A stretch of 64,000 bases of DNA from Rhodobacterales bacterium (GCA_008107755.1 VIRH01000100.1:62001-126000); one strand, 5' to 3'; counted from the first letter of the stretch, positions 1 to 8,653 are shown. A program made the numbers and translations. Notes: generated by a model from the letters alone, not told the origin.

Positions 1-98
1 TCGGACGTCTTCGTGAAGCGGTTTTCCCCGAAGCACTGGTCAAGCAGCGCCTCGCGGGCACCGGTGTGAGCCGGTGCCTCGTCAACGATATCGATCAT
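1..98 (-). CDS. GNAT family N-acetyltransferase, N-terminal fragment (runs off window)
   Basis: Only the first 32 codons are in the window; the gene continues past base 1. The start ATG (bases 98-96) lies 10 bases after the stop of the decarboxylase gene, so the two are probably co-transcribed. The visible N-terminus (MIDIVDEAPAHTGAREALLD) matches my memory of GNAT acetyltransferases found next to ornithine decarboxylase in Rhizobiales. The acetyl-CoA binding core is outside the window, so the family call rests on the N-terminal resemblance and the neighbour alone. Confidence 0.6.
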   Translation of the reverse strand, partial: MIDIVDEAPAHTGAREALLDQCFGENRFTKTS

Positions 99-108
99 TG
101 TCGTCTTC

Positions 109-1239
109 TCAGATGACGAAGGATGCCAGGGGCGCAAAGCCGTTGAAGCCGACCGAGGAATAGGTCGTCGTGTAGGCGCCGCAGGCCTCGATCAGCACCT
201 TGTCGCCGATGGACAGGCTGACCGGAAGTTCATACGGCGTCTTCTCGTAGAGCACGTCGACGCTGTCGCAGGTCGGGCCGGCCAGGACGCAGGGTGCGGT
301 CCGGTCGCCGTCACGCGGGGTACGGATCGGATAACGGATCGCTTCGTCCATGGTCTCTGCAAGACCGTGGAACTTGCCGATGTCGAGGTAGACCCAGCGG
401 ACTTCGTCGTCCGCAGCCTTCTTCGAGATCAGGACGACTTCAGCCTCGATCATGCCGGCGTTGCCGACCATGCCGCGGCCCGGTTCGATGATCGTGGACG
501 GCAGACGGTTGCCGAAGTGCTTGCACAGTGCCTGGAAGATCGCTTCGCCATAGGTCGGGACGCCCGGGACGTCCTTCAGGTAGCGGGTCGGGAACCCGCC
601 GCCCATGTTGACCATCTTCAGTTCGATGCCGCGGACCGCCATTTCCTGGAAAACGCCTGCCGCCATGGCGAGAGCGAAATCCCAGGCTTGCAGGTTGGCT
701 TGCTGCGAGCCGACGTGGAAGGAGACGCCGTATGCGACAAGGCCGAGCCGGTGCGCATGTTCGAGGACGTCGGGCGCCATTTGCGGGTCGCATCCGAACT
801 TGCGGGAGAGCGGCCACTCGGCACCGACGCCGTCGCACAGGACGCGGCAGAAGACTTTGGAGCCGGGTGCGACACGGGCGATTTTCTCGACTTCTTCGAC
901 ACAGTCGACGGCGAAGAGGCGGACGCCGTATTCATAGGCACGCGCAATATCCTTCTCCTTCTTGATCGTGTTGCCGTAGGAAATGCGGTCAGCGGATGCA
1001 CCGGTCGCCAGAACCATTTCGATTTCGCCGACGGAGGCGCAATCGAAGGAGGAGCCGAGGCTTTCCAGGAGGGTCAGGATCGCAGCGTCCGGGTTGGCCT
1101 TGACCGCGTAATAGACGGACGTATCCGGAAGAGACTTTGCGAACGCATCAAAATTCTCGCGCACGATGTCGAGATCGACAACAACGCAGGGTCCATCGCT
1201 TTCGCGTCGGCGGAGGAAGTCGCGGATACGGTCGGTCAT
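109..1239 (-). CDS. Ornithine/lysine decarboxylase, PLP fold-type III (eukaryotic-like ODC)
   Basis: A 376-residue cytosolic PLP enzyme of the alanine racemase/ODC fold, expected to decarboxylate ornithine (to putrescine) and possibly lysine (to cadaverine). Landmarks in order: YAVKANP with PLP lysine K47; HVGSQ near 175; the Gly-rich phosphate-binding NMGGGFPTRY near 211; EPGRGMVGNAG near 252; GPTCDS with catalytic Cys C324; AYTTTY near the C-terminus. The length and the short N-terminus fit the short alphaproteobacterial ODC type rather than DapF-linked diaminopimelate decarboxylase (LysA) or the long biosynthetic arginine decarboxylase. A GNAT gene follows 10 bases downstream. A leader of several hundred bases with hairpins precedes it. 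Substrate preference (Orn versus Lys) cannot be told from sequence alone. Confidence 0.9.
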   Translation of the reverse strand: MTDRIRDFLRRRESDGPCVVVDLDIVRENFDAFAKSLPDTSVYYAVKANPDAAILTLLESLGSSFDCASVGEIEMVLATGASADRISYGNTIKKEKDIARAYEYGVRLFAVDCVEEVEKIARVAPGSKVFCRVLCDGVGAEWPLSRKFGCDPQMAPDVLEHAHRLGLVAYGVSFHVGSQQANLQAWDFALAMAAGVFQEMAVRGIELKMVNMGGGFPTRYLKDVPGVPTYGEAIFQALCKHFGNRLPSTIIEPGRGMVGNAGMIEAEVVLISKKAADDEVRWVYLDIGKFHGLAETMDEAIRYPIRTPRDGDRTAPCVLAGPTCDSVDVLYEKTPYELPVSLSIGDKVLIEACGAYTTTYSSVGFNGFAPLASFVI

Positions 1240-1891
1240 TGGGGGAAGCCCCTTTCTCTCTCAATCTCAAGCCGCAAGACGCGCATGTTCAGTTGGCGCG
1301 CTGCGTTCACGTCGCAGGATGCTGCAGGGCGCACCGGGCCTCCCCCGGGATGGAACCGGAGGTCGGGTTGACCGCAGCGACGGTTGGGCAAAGCGACTGA
1401 AACCAGTGCAATGCTTTCCCGCGTCGGGAATGCCGTTGATTGGATCGGGATACCGAACCGCACGTCGGGCAATGATGTAGCAAGTGCCTCTTCAGTGACC
1501 CCGGAGGTTGGAAACCCCGGCAGAGACCAAAAAAGCCCTCTTAACGTCGTTGCTTTCAGTCATCCGGATTTCAACTGCCCCGCCCCTTGGCGGATTTTGT
1601 GGCAGAAGGTCCCTTAAGAGATGTCTCTGATGTGACACCCCATGGAAGACCACGGGCACGTGCGAATTTGGGCAGGGCGTATATGCGCTTTTTTCCATTC
1701 CGGTGCAAGCATAAATTTCCGCATATCAGACGCCTGTTTCCTGCAAGGCGGTCACGCCGGCCACCTCTCGCCGTCAGCAACTTGCGAGAGCGCCTTTCCC
1801 GGTACACATTTGTTTCGTAAGACCAATGTTCCGGTCGGGTCCCACCCCGAATGGCGCATAATTCTGCCGATTGCGAACCGAAAGAGAGACC
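1240..1891. promoter_or_regulatory. Gene-free 650-bp region: leader/promoter region of decarboxylase and of the thioredoxin-like gene
   Basis: I find no convincing gene here; the open frames have no ribosome site or family resemblance. On the minus strand, which leads into the decarboxylase, there are two compact hairpins: a 6-bp stem TTCCCG-CGT-CGGGAA at 1416-1430 with flanking GC pairs, and a stem around 1500-1525 (CCGG+GGTT pairing with AACC+CCGG). A structured leader called speF is known upstream of alphaproteobacterial ornithine decarboxylase genes, so part of this region may be that element; I could not confirm its consensus by eye. Confidence 0.35.
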
Positions 1892-2452
1892 ATGGCTTCA
1901 ACGACTCCCCCCGTTTGCGACTTCGGATGGCAAGCGCCCGGTTTCACCCTTCCTGCCACCGACGGCAGAAGCTACAGGCTGGAGGACGTCGCGGGAAAGA
2001 ACGGCACTCTCGTGATGTTCATCTGCAATCACTGCCCTTTCGTGCTTGCAGTCGTCGACAAGCTGGTGCGTGATTCGCGCGATCTTCAGGCGCTTGGCAT
2101 CGGCGTTGCGGCCATCTGCTCCAACGATTCGGTTTCCTATCCGCAGGACAGTTTCGAGAACATGCAGCGCATGGCGGAAGAGCACGAATTCCCCTTCCCC
2201 TATCTCCATGACGCGGAGCAGACGGTTGCCCGAAGCTACGAGGCCGTCTGCACGCCGGACTTCTTCGGTTTCAACAAGGACCTTGCCCTGCAGTACCGCG
2301 GCCGCCTCGACGCCACCCGCATGGGCTCGGAAGCCGGCGATCTGCGCAGGGATCTTTTCGAGGCGATGAAACAGGTTGCCGAAACCGGCAAGGGGCCGGA
2401 AGAGCAGATCCCCTCGATCGGCTGTTCGATCAAGTGGAAAGAGGAGCAGTGA
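1892..2452 (+). CDS. Thioredoxin-fold protein with CNHCPF active site (redoxin/AhpC-TSA like)
   Basis: A 186-residue thioredoxin-fold protein without signal peptide, so cytosolic. The active-site motif C45-N-H-C48-P-F sits after the first beta strand (TLVMFICNHCPF). The sequence continues with a segment typical of the redoxin group that carries CNHCP (VAAICSND, PFPYLHD, ARSYEAVCTPDFF). It probably acts as a thiol oxidoreductase or peroxide-linked reductase; no substrate can be named. I chose ATG 1892 because the purine-rich AAAGAGAG lies just ahead; an in-frame TTG at 1871 lacks a ribosome site. It ends 6 bases before the VOC gene, suggesting one transcript. Confidence 0.8.
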   Translation: MASTTPPVCDFGWQAPGFTLPATDGRSYRLEDVAGKNGTLVMFICNHCPFVLAVVDKLVRDSRDLQALGIGVAAICSNDSVSYPQDSFENMQRMAEEHEFPFPYLHDAEQTVARSYEAVCTPDFFGFNKDLALQYRGRLDATRMGSEAGDLRRDLFEAMKQVAETGKGPEEQIPSIGCSIKWKEEQ

Positions 2453-2458
2453 GCCCAG

Positions 2459-2839
2459 ATGCAAATTCGTCAACTCGATCACGTCAACCTGCGCACGACG
2501 CAGCTCGACGCCCTGAAATCCTGGTACGAAGACGTGCTCGGTCTCACCGCCGGATGGCGACCGGATTTTCCCTTTCCCGGCGCCTGGCTCTATGCGGGGG
2601 AAACGGCGTTCGTCCATCTTGTCGGGATCGAGGGTGACGCCGGCACCGGGTCGGAAAGCCAGCTGAAACTGGAGCACTTCGCCTTTTCGGCTTCAGGGGC
2701 CGATGCGTTCGAACAGCGACTGCGCCATCGCGGCGAGACCTACCGAAAATCCGAGATGGCGGCAACGCGCACGGTCGCGTTCAACGTCTGGGATCCGGAC
2801 GGCAATCACATTCACGTTGACTTTCCGATGGACGAATAG
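2459..2839 (+). CDS. VOC/glyoxalase-fold protein
   Basis: A 126-residue vicinal-oxygen-chelate protein. It begins IRQLDHVNL with the usual metal-ligand His H8, followed by a W/Y-containing helix (SWYEDVLGL) and the second half of the betaalphabetabetabeta fold ending VWDPDGNHIHVDFP. Length equals one VOC domain pair. Such proteins include glyoxalase I, fosfomycin resistance enzymes and extradiol dioxygenase-like proteins; the sequence does not single one out. It is translated from GAGGAG located at the 3' end of the preceding redoxin gene, so the two are coupled. Confidence 0.75.
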   Translation: MQIRQLDHVNLRTTQLDALKSWYEDVLGLTAGWRPDFPFPGAWLYAGETAFVHLVGIEGDAGTGSESQLKLEHFAFSASGADAFEQRLRHRGETYRKSEMAATRTVAFNVWDPDGNHIHVDFPMDE

Positions 2840-2867
2840 ACGCTCACGCACCGGATCGGACGGAGGC

Positions 2868-4526
2868 TCAAAAGGCCTCCATGCCGATCCTGTCGGCGTC
2901 GACACCATTGAAAACGAGATCCGCCTCTATCTTTGCAGTGAAGTCCGCCGGACCGCACAGCAGAAACCGGGCGGACGGGTCCGATGTCAGCCTGCTCAGG
3001 TCGTCTCCGCTAAGCCGGCCCTCCACGTCGTAGTCGATGCCGGCCCGGTCGCCGGCTGCCGGACGGCTGTAGTAGGTCAGCGTCGTGATGTTCGGACAAG
3101 CGGCCTGCAGCGTCCGGATTTCGGCGCGGAACGGGTGATGCAAGGCGTCGCGTGCGGCATGAACGAACCAGACCGGCCGGGCACCACACTCAGCGGCCAC
3201 CTGATGGAGAGTGCTGAGCATCGGTGTGACGCCTATGCCGGCGCTGACAAGAACCAGCGGTGTTTCCACCTCTCCAAGATCGAATCCACCTGAGGGACTA
3301 CGGGCCTCGATCATGTCGCCGACCTCCAGCACGTCATGAAAATGGTTCGACATCATCCCGCCCGGATGCCGTTTCAACGAGATCCTGTAGCGCCCCCACG
3401 CCGGCGATCCGGACAGGGAATAGGAGCGGCTGATCTTGACCGGCAGGTCGGGGATCAAGACCTCGATCGGCAGATGTTGTCCCGCACTGAAGGGAGCAAG
3501 TGCGCCGCTGTCGCGCGCCTCGAAGGTGAAGGAAACGACATCCTCGCTTTCCTCAACCTTCTCGACAAGACGAAGCGACCGCACCGCGTCGCCATCAGCC
3601 TGCCACCGAAGACGGATGGCGGATCGCAGTTCGACCACCTCCTCTATCTGGAAGGCGACGATCTGCCTGGCGCCCGCGAATTGCGGAGCGTCGCCGGGAT
3701 CGAAATCGATCGTCGCGCGCCCGGTCAGCTGCAGAAGGCTGCCTGTGGCAAAATCGATGAAAAGCAACCCCGCACGCGGATCGATCAGGATGTTGCCGAG
3801 CGTATTGTAGAACCTGTTTCCGGCGTAATCGGGAAACCGCAGATGCGACGCATCGCCGACTTCGATGAAGCCTCGGTCACCGCCCCGGTGGGAGACATCC
3901 ATTCCGTACGCCTCGCTCTCGCCCTCGCCGCGATATCCGCTGGCGATGAAAAACGTATCCACCGAAGTAATCCAGGCCTTCTGGCGCTCGCTCAGGACTC
4001 CGGCCCGGGTGACCGTCGGTACCGGCTGATCCTCGGCATGCCAGAGGCTGCGCTCGCGGATATACTGCGGGCAATTGCCGAAGGACTGGCCGACGGAAAA
4101 TGAAAACCCTCCGTCGCCAGACGACTTGACCGTTCCGTTGACACGGTTGCGCCGGCGGGTCGAAAGCTCGATCCCGAGGATGCCGACATCGGCACCTTGG
4201 GACAACGCCCCGTCCAGCGCATCTCCCGTCACCGGCAGCGCCTTGATCTCGAGGCCTGCCGCATCGGGTGATGCAACGAAGCCTTCGCCTCCTTCCAGAA
4301 GCGTTGCCCAGGGCCTGCCGTCCGCATCACGCGCCGAGGCGATGAGAAACGGCTGCGCGGCAAAGAAGGACCGGTGCTGTTGGGGCATGAACCTTCGAAC
4401 CGCCCCGCGTACCCAGCGCTCCACATCCCTGTCGCCGAGACGCTCCTGCATGGCGGTTTCGCCCTGATGGAAGGGGGATGCCTCGTTATCCGGGACACTT
4501 CTCCCTCCCTCCCTCTTGTTCGTCAT
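2868..4526 (-). CDS. Fusion flavoprotein: PNPOx-like split barrel plus ferredoxin/flavohaemoglobin-type reductase
   Basis: A 552-residue two-part enzyme. Residues about 40-310 form a pyridoxamine-5'-phosphate-oxidase-like FMN split barrel (QPFLIASARDADGRPWATLL near 58; GNRFYNTLGNIL near 236). Residues about 318-552 form an FAD/NAD(P)H reductase like the C-terminal module of flavohaemoglobin: FAD motif SRSYSLS near 366, NAD motif GIGVTPM near 430, LLCGP near 522. No C-terminal plant-type 2Fe-2S Cys cluster is present, unlike some relatives. It probably passes electrons from NAD(P)H via FAD to the barrel flavin. ATG 4526 was chosen because homologues I recall keep the SPFH-GE segment that follows it; frames further upstream would run into the GST gene. 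Confidence 0.8.
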   Translation of the reverse strand: MTNKREGGRSVPDNEASPFHQGETAMQERLGDRDVERWVRGAVRRFMPQQHRSFFAAQPFLIASARDADGRPWATLLEGGEGFVASPDAAGLEIKALPVTGDALDGALSQGADVGILGIELSTRRRNRVNGTVKSSGDGGFSFSVGQSFGNCPQYIRERSLWHAEDQPVPTVTRAGVLSERQKAWITSVDTFFIASGYRGEGESEAYGMDVSHRGGDRGFIEVGDASHLRFPDYAGNRFYNTLGNILIDPRAGLLFIDFATGSLLQLTGRATIDFDPGDAPQFAGARQIVAFQIEEVVELRSAIRLRWQADGDAVRSLRLVEKVEESEDVVSFTFEARDSGALAPFSAGQHLPIEVLIPDLPVKISRSYSLSGSPAWGRYRISLKRHPGGMMSNHFHDVLEVGDMIEARSPSGGFDLGEVETPLVLVSAGIGVTPMLSTLHQVAAECGARPVWFVHAARDALHHPFRAEIRTLQAACPNITTLTYYSRPAAGDRAGIDYDVEGRLSGDDLSRLTSDPSARFLLCGPADFTAKIEADLVFNGVDADRIGMEAF

Positions 4527-4620
4527 GATCTCACTCACCGGTCCATTCCTGCATTCGGCATCAATATTCGCCAGACGATCGTCCGGAGGGACACCGTCGC
4601 CTCCGGACAGAAGGGTCTTC

Positions 4621-5241
4621 TCAGGCAGCGAGCCCGACCGGCGTCTTTTGCATGGCGATGAAGCCCGGCAGAGCCTCGATCCGCTCCAGCAATGCGCGGA
4701 GGGCCGGATAAGGCTCCAGCGACACATTCCCTTCCGGAGCGTGGGCCGTGTAGGAGTAGGTCGCGACATCAGCGATCGTCGGCCGGTCGCCAACAAGCCA
4801 GGACCGACCTTTCAGGTGCTTTTCCAGAATATCGAAGGCATAGGCCGCGATGTCCTTGGCGCGCTGTGCGTCCAGCCCAGCGCCGAAGACGGTGACCAGA
4901 CGTGCCGCCGCCGGACCGTTCGCAATCTCGTTTGCTGCAAGCGACAGGAACCTCTGGACCTCCGCCTCTGCGAGCGGGTCGGACGGTATCCAGTCCGGAG
5001 CATATTTCCGCGCCAGATAGACAAGAATGGCGTTGCTGTCGGCAAGCACCGTCGACCCATCCTCGATCACCGGCACCTTGCCGGCCGGGTTGAGGCTCAG
5101 GAAAGGCTCCCGCTTGTGTTCGCCGGCAGCCAGATCCACGGTCACATACTCGTGGGTGATCCCCGTCAGACCGGTGAAAAGCTGAACCCGGTGGCAGTGG
5201 CCCGAAAGCGGGAATCCATGGATCCTGAGAGCAGTGGTCAT
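4621..5241 (-). CDS. Glutathione S-transferase family protein
   Basis: A 206-residue cytosolic GST. The thioredoxin-like N-terminal domain (1-80) has LSGHCHRVQLF at the glutathione site and the classical NPAGKVPVIEDG with the cis-proline and ADSNAILVYLA (Ser of the GSH-binding loop). The all-helical C-terminal domain contains WLVGDRPTIADVATYSY. ATG 5241 starts exactly at the first beta strand; longer upstream frames overlap the divergent LysR gene and are spurious. Divergent orientation to the LysR gene suggests the latter regulates it. Substrate unknown; the type (NPAGKVP, about 205 residues) resembles bacterial beta/nu-like GSTs. Confidence 0.85.
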   Translation of the reverse strand: MTTALRIHGFPLSGHCHRVQLFTGLTGITHEYVTVDLAAGEHKREPFLSLNPAGKVPVIEDGSTVLADSNAILVYLARKYAPDWIPSDPLAEAEVQRFLSLAANEIANGPAAARLVTVFGAGLDAQRAKDIAAYAFDILEKHLKGRSWLVGDRPTIADVATYSYTAHAPEGNVSLEPYPALRALLERIEALPGFIAMQKTPVGLAA

Positions 5242-5321
5242 TTGGTCATCCTTTTCGATTGGAATTGTGGCGGTCCTCCTGACCGTCCTTTCCAAACAAT
5301 ATGGATGCCGTCTGATTGGAG

Positions 5322-5349
5322 ATAATTTCTTGGTTTGTTCAAAAATTAT
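5322..5349. promoter_or_regulatory. Inverted repeat between GST and LysR genes, candidate LysR operator
   Basis: ATAATTT at 5322-5328 is matched by AAATTAT at 5343-5349 with a 14-base spacer. It lies in the 168-bp AT-rich region between the divergent GST and LysR genes. The T-rich/A-rich arms and total length are compatible with a LysR-type box (T-N11-A variants), but the regulator's site is unknown. Confidence 0.35.
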
Positions 5350-5409
5350 GTATGAAATAAAGACAATGCAGATTTCTCGCCAACCGGCAATCGACGCAGG
5401 ATATTCGCC

Positions 5410-6294
5410 ATGGACAGGATCGACACAATGCAGGCCTTCGTTGCCGTTGCGCAGGAAGGTTCCTTCACCGGCGCGGGACGCAGGCTCGGCATGTCGACCA
5501 AACTCGTCAGCAAATACGTTCAGCACCTGGAAGCCCAGCTTCGGACCCAGCTCTTCAATCGCACCACGCGCAGCGTCTCGCTGACCGACGTCGGAGCGAC
5601 ATACCTTGAAAGATGCCGGCCGCTGCTGGAGGAGTTTGATGAGCTGGAGGACCTCGTCCGCGAACGTCACGGCGCGCTGGCAGGTCCGATCCGCCTGACG
5701 GCCCCGACCGGCTTCGGCAGCACGCATCTGAGCCGGGCGCTGGTGCCCTTTCTGGAGGCCAACCCCGATGTCGAGCTGGACCTGAGATTGAGCGATCAGC
5801 GGATCGATCTCGTCGAGGAGGGCATCGACCTGGCCATCCGGATCGGCACCTTGAGAGACTCGTCCCTCGTTGCCCGCAAACTCACCGACATGCCGATGAT
5901 TCTGTCCGCGTCGCCCGACTATCTTGAACGGCGCGGACAGCCATCCACCCCGCAGGACCTGACAGGCCATACCTGCCTCATGGACAGCAATCAGGTGGAG
6001 CAGAGCATCTGGCGCTTCAGGAAAGACGGCAAGGACTGGAAGATCCGGCTGCGCTCAAACGTTTCGACCAACTCTCCAATGGCGCTGTGCCAACTGGCTA
6101 TCGGCGGTCTGGGCATCATCCGGTGCCCCCGTTACACGGTCCGCGAAGCGCTGAATACCGGCGTCCTGCAGCAGGTGCTTCCGGATTTCGCATCCGACAT
6201 GTACGGGATCTATGCGCTCTATCCGCCCAACCGGCACCTGGCACGCAGAGTGAGGGCGCTGATCGATCATCTCGCGGTGGAACTCTCCGACTGA
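5410..6294 (+). CDS. LysR-family transcriptional regulator
   Basis: A 294-residue LTTR. The N-terminal winged helix (1-60) shows MQAFVAVAQEGSFTGAGRRLG and the recognition helix region ending LFNRTTRSVSLTDVG. The remaining 200 residues are a periplasmic-binding-like effector domain (GPIRLTAPTGFGSTHLSRAL, DLAIRIG, GLGIIRCPRY). This is the CrgA-like group of LTTRs with short C-termini. It is divergent from the GST gene and likely controls it and itself through the AT-rich intergenic region; the effector is not predictable. Confidence 0.9.
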   Translation: MDRIDTMQAFVAVAQEGSFTGAGRRLGMSTKLVSKYVQHLEAQLRTQLFNRTTRSVSLTDVGATYLERCRPLLEEFDELEDLVRERHGALAGPIRLTAPTGFGSTHLSRALVPFLEANPDVELDLRLSDQRIDLVEEGIDLAIRIGTLRDSSLVARKLTDMPMILSASPDYLERRGQPSTPQDLTGHTCLMDSNQVEQSIWRFRKDGKDWKIRLRSNVSTNSPMALCQLAIGGLGIIRCPRYTVREALNTGVLQQVLPDFASDMYGIYALYPPNRHLARRVRALIDHLAVELSD

Positions 6295-6461
6295 TGGACA
6301 GATCATCCAGACAGCCACGGACTATCTGTCAGGCACCCCTGGCCAGCAGCGGCTGCAGAGCGGGATGGATGTGCGGGCTTTCCTCACGGATGAACCGCAG
6401 CCGGTCACCCTAAGGGGATTTCTTGAAATACCCGTAACGGCAGATGAAGCGACCAAAGAGA

Positions 6462-6492
6462 AAATGGGAGCCGAGGTGGGCGGCTCCCATTT
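6462..6492. terminator. Bidirectional terminator between LysR and EF-hand genes
   Basis: A perfect 12-bp stem (AAATGGGAGCCG / CGGCTCCCATTT) with a 7-base loop. The genes on either side converge, and the outer A and T residues give a short U tract in both directions. Confidence 0.7.
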
Positions 6493-6579
6493 CCATTTCC
6501 CGCCCGCAAGGGCGCATATCGGGGGGCGCATGTGGGCGGGGACCCGGCGCTCAGGAGTTGACGCCGGAATTCCGGAACA

Positions 6580-7689
6580 TCAGCCGCGCTTGTGCCAGCC
6601 TTTGCCCTTCTCGCCATCCTTGCCGTGCTTCCAGCCCTTGTGACGCTGGAAGTCCGCACCGGTGATGACACCGTCGCCGTTCCGGTCGGCGCGATCCATC
6701 ATCCTGTCCAGCTTCCGGCTGTATTCGTCGGAGCTGACACCGAGGCTGCCGTCGCGGTCCAGACGCTGAAACCTGTCAACGACCCGGTCCTGATTGATTG
6801 TCAGCCACAGCGGTCCGAATTCTTCCAGAGTGAACGACCCGGAGCCGTCCGCATCGGCGATGGCGAACAGTTCGGCGCGACGCGCATCGAAGTCCTCACG
6901 AGTCACAGCGGCGTTTCCGTCCGTGTCGAACAGGGCAAGGAACATCCCGCCCGGACCACCATGTCCGCCATGACCGCCACGTCCGTGATGTGGACCGTGA
7001 CCGCGCGGGCCGTGACGCTCGGCGTGACGCATGCCCTTGTCGTGGTCACCGCGTTTGCCGTGTTCACCGCGCCTGCCGTGTTCCTCTCGTTCGCCGTGCT
7101 CACCGCGTTCCGCCCGGTCGTGGCGTTCGGCGCGCGGTCCGCGCTCGTCGTCGTCACGGCGCCCTTCCGGGCCGCGCTGCATACGGACACGCTCGACAGT
7201 TCCGTTCCCGTCCCGGTCGAGCCGGTTGAACATGCGGTTGGCCATCTTGTCGGCCTCCGCCTGCGTGACGGTGCCGTCACCGTCGGCATCCATGACCTGG
7301 AAGGTCCGGACCATGCGGCGGCCCGATTTGTTCAGGAATTCGGCCTTGAATTCTTCCAGGGTGATTTCGCCGTCGCCATCCGTATCGACAGCAGAAAAGC
7401 GCTTTGTTTTCACGTCCGTGATTTCTTCATCCGTGATGACACCGTCATCATCGGCATCCAGATTTTCGAAAATGTGGTCCGCGCGACCTGACATGCCCCG
7501 CGAACCCATGCCGCGCCATCCGTGCCCATCCATCCAGGCAAGACGCTGATTACCGGCTTTCCCGACCTGTTGCCCCCCGTTCCCGGCTGCGGCTGCGTCT
7601 TGCGCAAAGGACGGCAGGCTGGAAGTCAGGGCGGTGCCGGCGACGCTTGCTGCCATGACGGCAATCGCGATCTTCTTGAACGGTTTCAT
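6580..7689 (-). CDS. Exported EF-hand protein with eight Ca-binding loops and a His/Arg/Glu-rich linker
   Basis: A 369-residue exported protein. The start ATG 7689 has a perfect AAGGAG 9 bases upstream. A signal peptide (MKPFKKIAIAVMAASV...) is predicted to be cleaved after SFA at about residue 29. Eight loops fit the DxDxDG EF-hand pattern: starting at D78, D102, D134, D158, D255, D279, D311 and D335; the fourth and seventh are degenerate at late positions. Between loops 4 and 5 lies a 75-residue low-complexity stretch rich in His, Arg, Glu and Gly (residues 173-248), and the C-terminus is Lys/His/Gly-rich. It likely binds calcium in the periplasm or outside the cell, perhaps with transition metals at the His tract. 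It is divergent from a two-component system that probably controls it. Confidence 0.85.
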   Translation of the reverse strand: MKPFKKIAIAVMAASVAGTALTSSLPSFAQDAAAAGNGGQQVGKAGNQRLAWMDGHGWRGMGSRGMSGRADHIFENLDADDDGVITDEEITDVKTKRFSAVDTDGDGEITLEEFKAEFLNKSGRRMVRTFQVMDADGDGTVTQAEADKMANRMFNRLDRDGNGTVERVRMQRGPEGRRDDDERGPRAERHDRAERGEHGEREEHGRRGEHGKRGDHDKGMRHAERHGPRGHGPHHGRGGHGGHGGPGGMFLALFDTDGNAAVTREDFDARRAELFAIADADGSGSFTLEEFGPLWLTINQDRVVDRFQRLDRDGSLGVSSDEYSRKLDRMMDRADRNGDGVITGADFQRHKGWKHGKDGEKGKGWHKRG

Positions 7690-7734
7690 TGAACAACTCC
7701 TTGGCTCGTTGATGAGCAGAAGGTAGGTGTCAAT

Positions 7735-7800
7735 TGTCGCAGGAATACCTGACGAAACGCCGTTAAGTGTCGCCAACTGTCGCTCAGTCGCCGTGCGACA
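7735..7800. promoter_or_regulatory. TGTCGC repeats between EF-hand gene and two-component operon, candidate response-regulator sites
   Basis: TGTCGC occurs at 7735-7740, 7768-7773 and 7778-7783, with a variant AGTCGC at 7786-7791 and the inverted form GCGACA at 7795-7800. The copies at 7768 and 7778 are exactly 10 bp apart, one helical turn, the arrangement usual for OmpR-family dimers. The region lies between the two divergent genes, so it could serve both promoters. Confidence 0.45.
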
Positions 7801-7918
7801 CACTTTGTTACAAGTTCGGCTCGCGCTCATAGGCTCCACCGACTATTTTAGCCGTAGAAACAAGCAGATCGCCTCCTGTCCCCCAACGTGGAGACAGACA
7901 GACCGGCGAAGCGTGGAG

Positions 7919-8653
7919 ATGACCTTGAGCGATCCGAGCCCGCATATTCTCGTCGTGGACGACCACCGCGATATCCGCGAGACCCTCGCCCGATACCTGA
8001 CGAAGAACGGCCTTCGGGCCAGCACCGCTGAAAATGCCTCCCATGCGCGCAAGACCCTGAAGGCCGCCTCGATCGACCTCGTCGTCCTTGATATCATGAT
8101 GCCGGGGGAAGACGGCCTGTCCCTGTGCCGCCATCTGGTCGAAGCCGGATCGATGCCCGTCATTCTGCTGACCGCGATGGCCGACGACACCGACAGAGTC
8201 ATCGGCCTTGAAATCGGCGCCGACGATTATGTCACCAAGCCCTTCAACCCGCGCGAATTGCTCGCCCGTATCCGCGCAGTGCTGCGACGAACCTCGCTCG
8301 TGCCGAAGGAACGCGACCCGATCGATCAGGAAAAACTGCATTTCGACGGCTGGTCGCTGAATATTGCCCGAAGGGAGCTGATCGACCCGGAAAACAACTC
8401 CGTTGCCCTTTCCAGCGGAGAGTTCCAGCTTCTGTGCGCCTTCCTAAAGCGTCCGAAAATGGTGCTCAACCGCGACCAGTTGCTGGACCTGACGACCGGC
8501 CGGACACCGGCGGTCTTCGACCGGTCCATTGACAACCAGGTGTCCCGGCTGCGTCGCAAGATCGAGATCGACCCCAAGGATCCCAGGCTGATCAAGACGG
8601 TCTGGGGCGGCGGCTACATGTTTACCGCGGACGTGAAAGACCCTTCAGAATGA
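7919..8653 (+). CDS. OmpR-family two-component response regulator
   Basis: A 244-residue regulator. The receiver domain (about 8-122) has the acidic pair in VVDDH, phospho-acceptor D58 in VVLDIMMPGEDG, the switch Thr in LLTAM and Lys in YVTKPFNP. The winged-helix output domain (about 140-240) ends RRKIEIDPKDPRLIKTVWGGGYMF, typical of OmpR/PhoB. ATG 7919 is chosen; GTG 7913, two codons upstream, is an alternative. The stop overlaps the kinase start (ATGA), so the two are translationally coupled. TGTCGC repeats upstream suggest autoregulation and control of the divergent EF-hand gene. Confidence 0.92.
   Translation: MTLSDPSPHILVVDDHRDIRETLARYLTKNGLRASTAENASHARKTLKAASIDLVVLDIMMPGEDGLSLCRHLVEAGSMPVILLTAMADDTDRVIGLEIGADDYVTKPFNPRELLARIRAVLRRTSLVPKERDPIDQEKLHFDGWSLNIARRELIDPENNSVALSSGEFQLLCAFLKRPKMVLNRDQLLDLTTGRTPAVFDRSIDNQVSRLRRKIEIDPKDPRLIKTVWGGGYMFTADVKDPSE

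Noticed and set aside
6592-7491. Open frame antisense to the EF-hand gene
   Set aside because: The minus-strand reading has a signal peptide, a perfect ribosome site and eight EF-hand loops.
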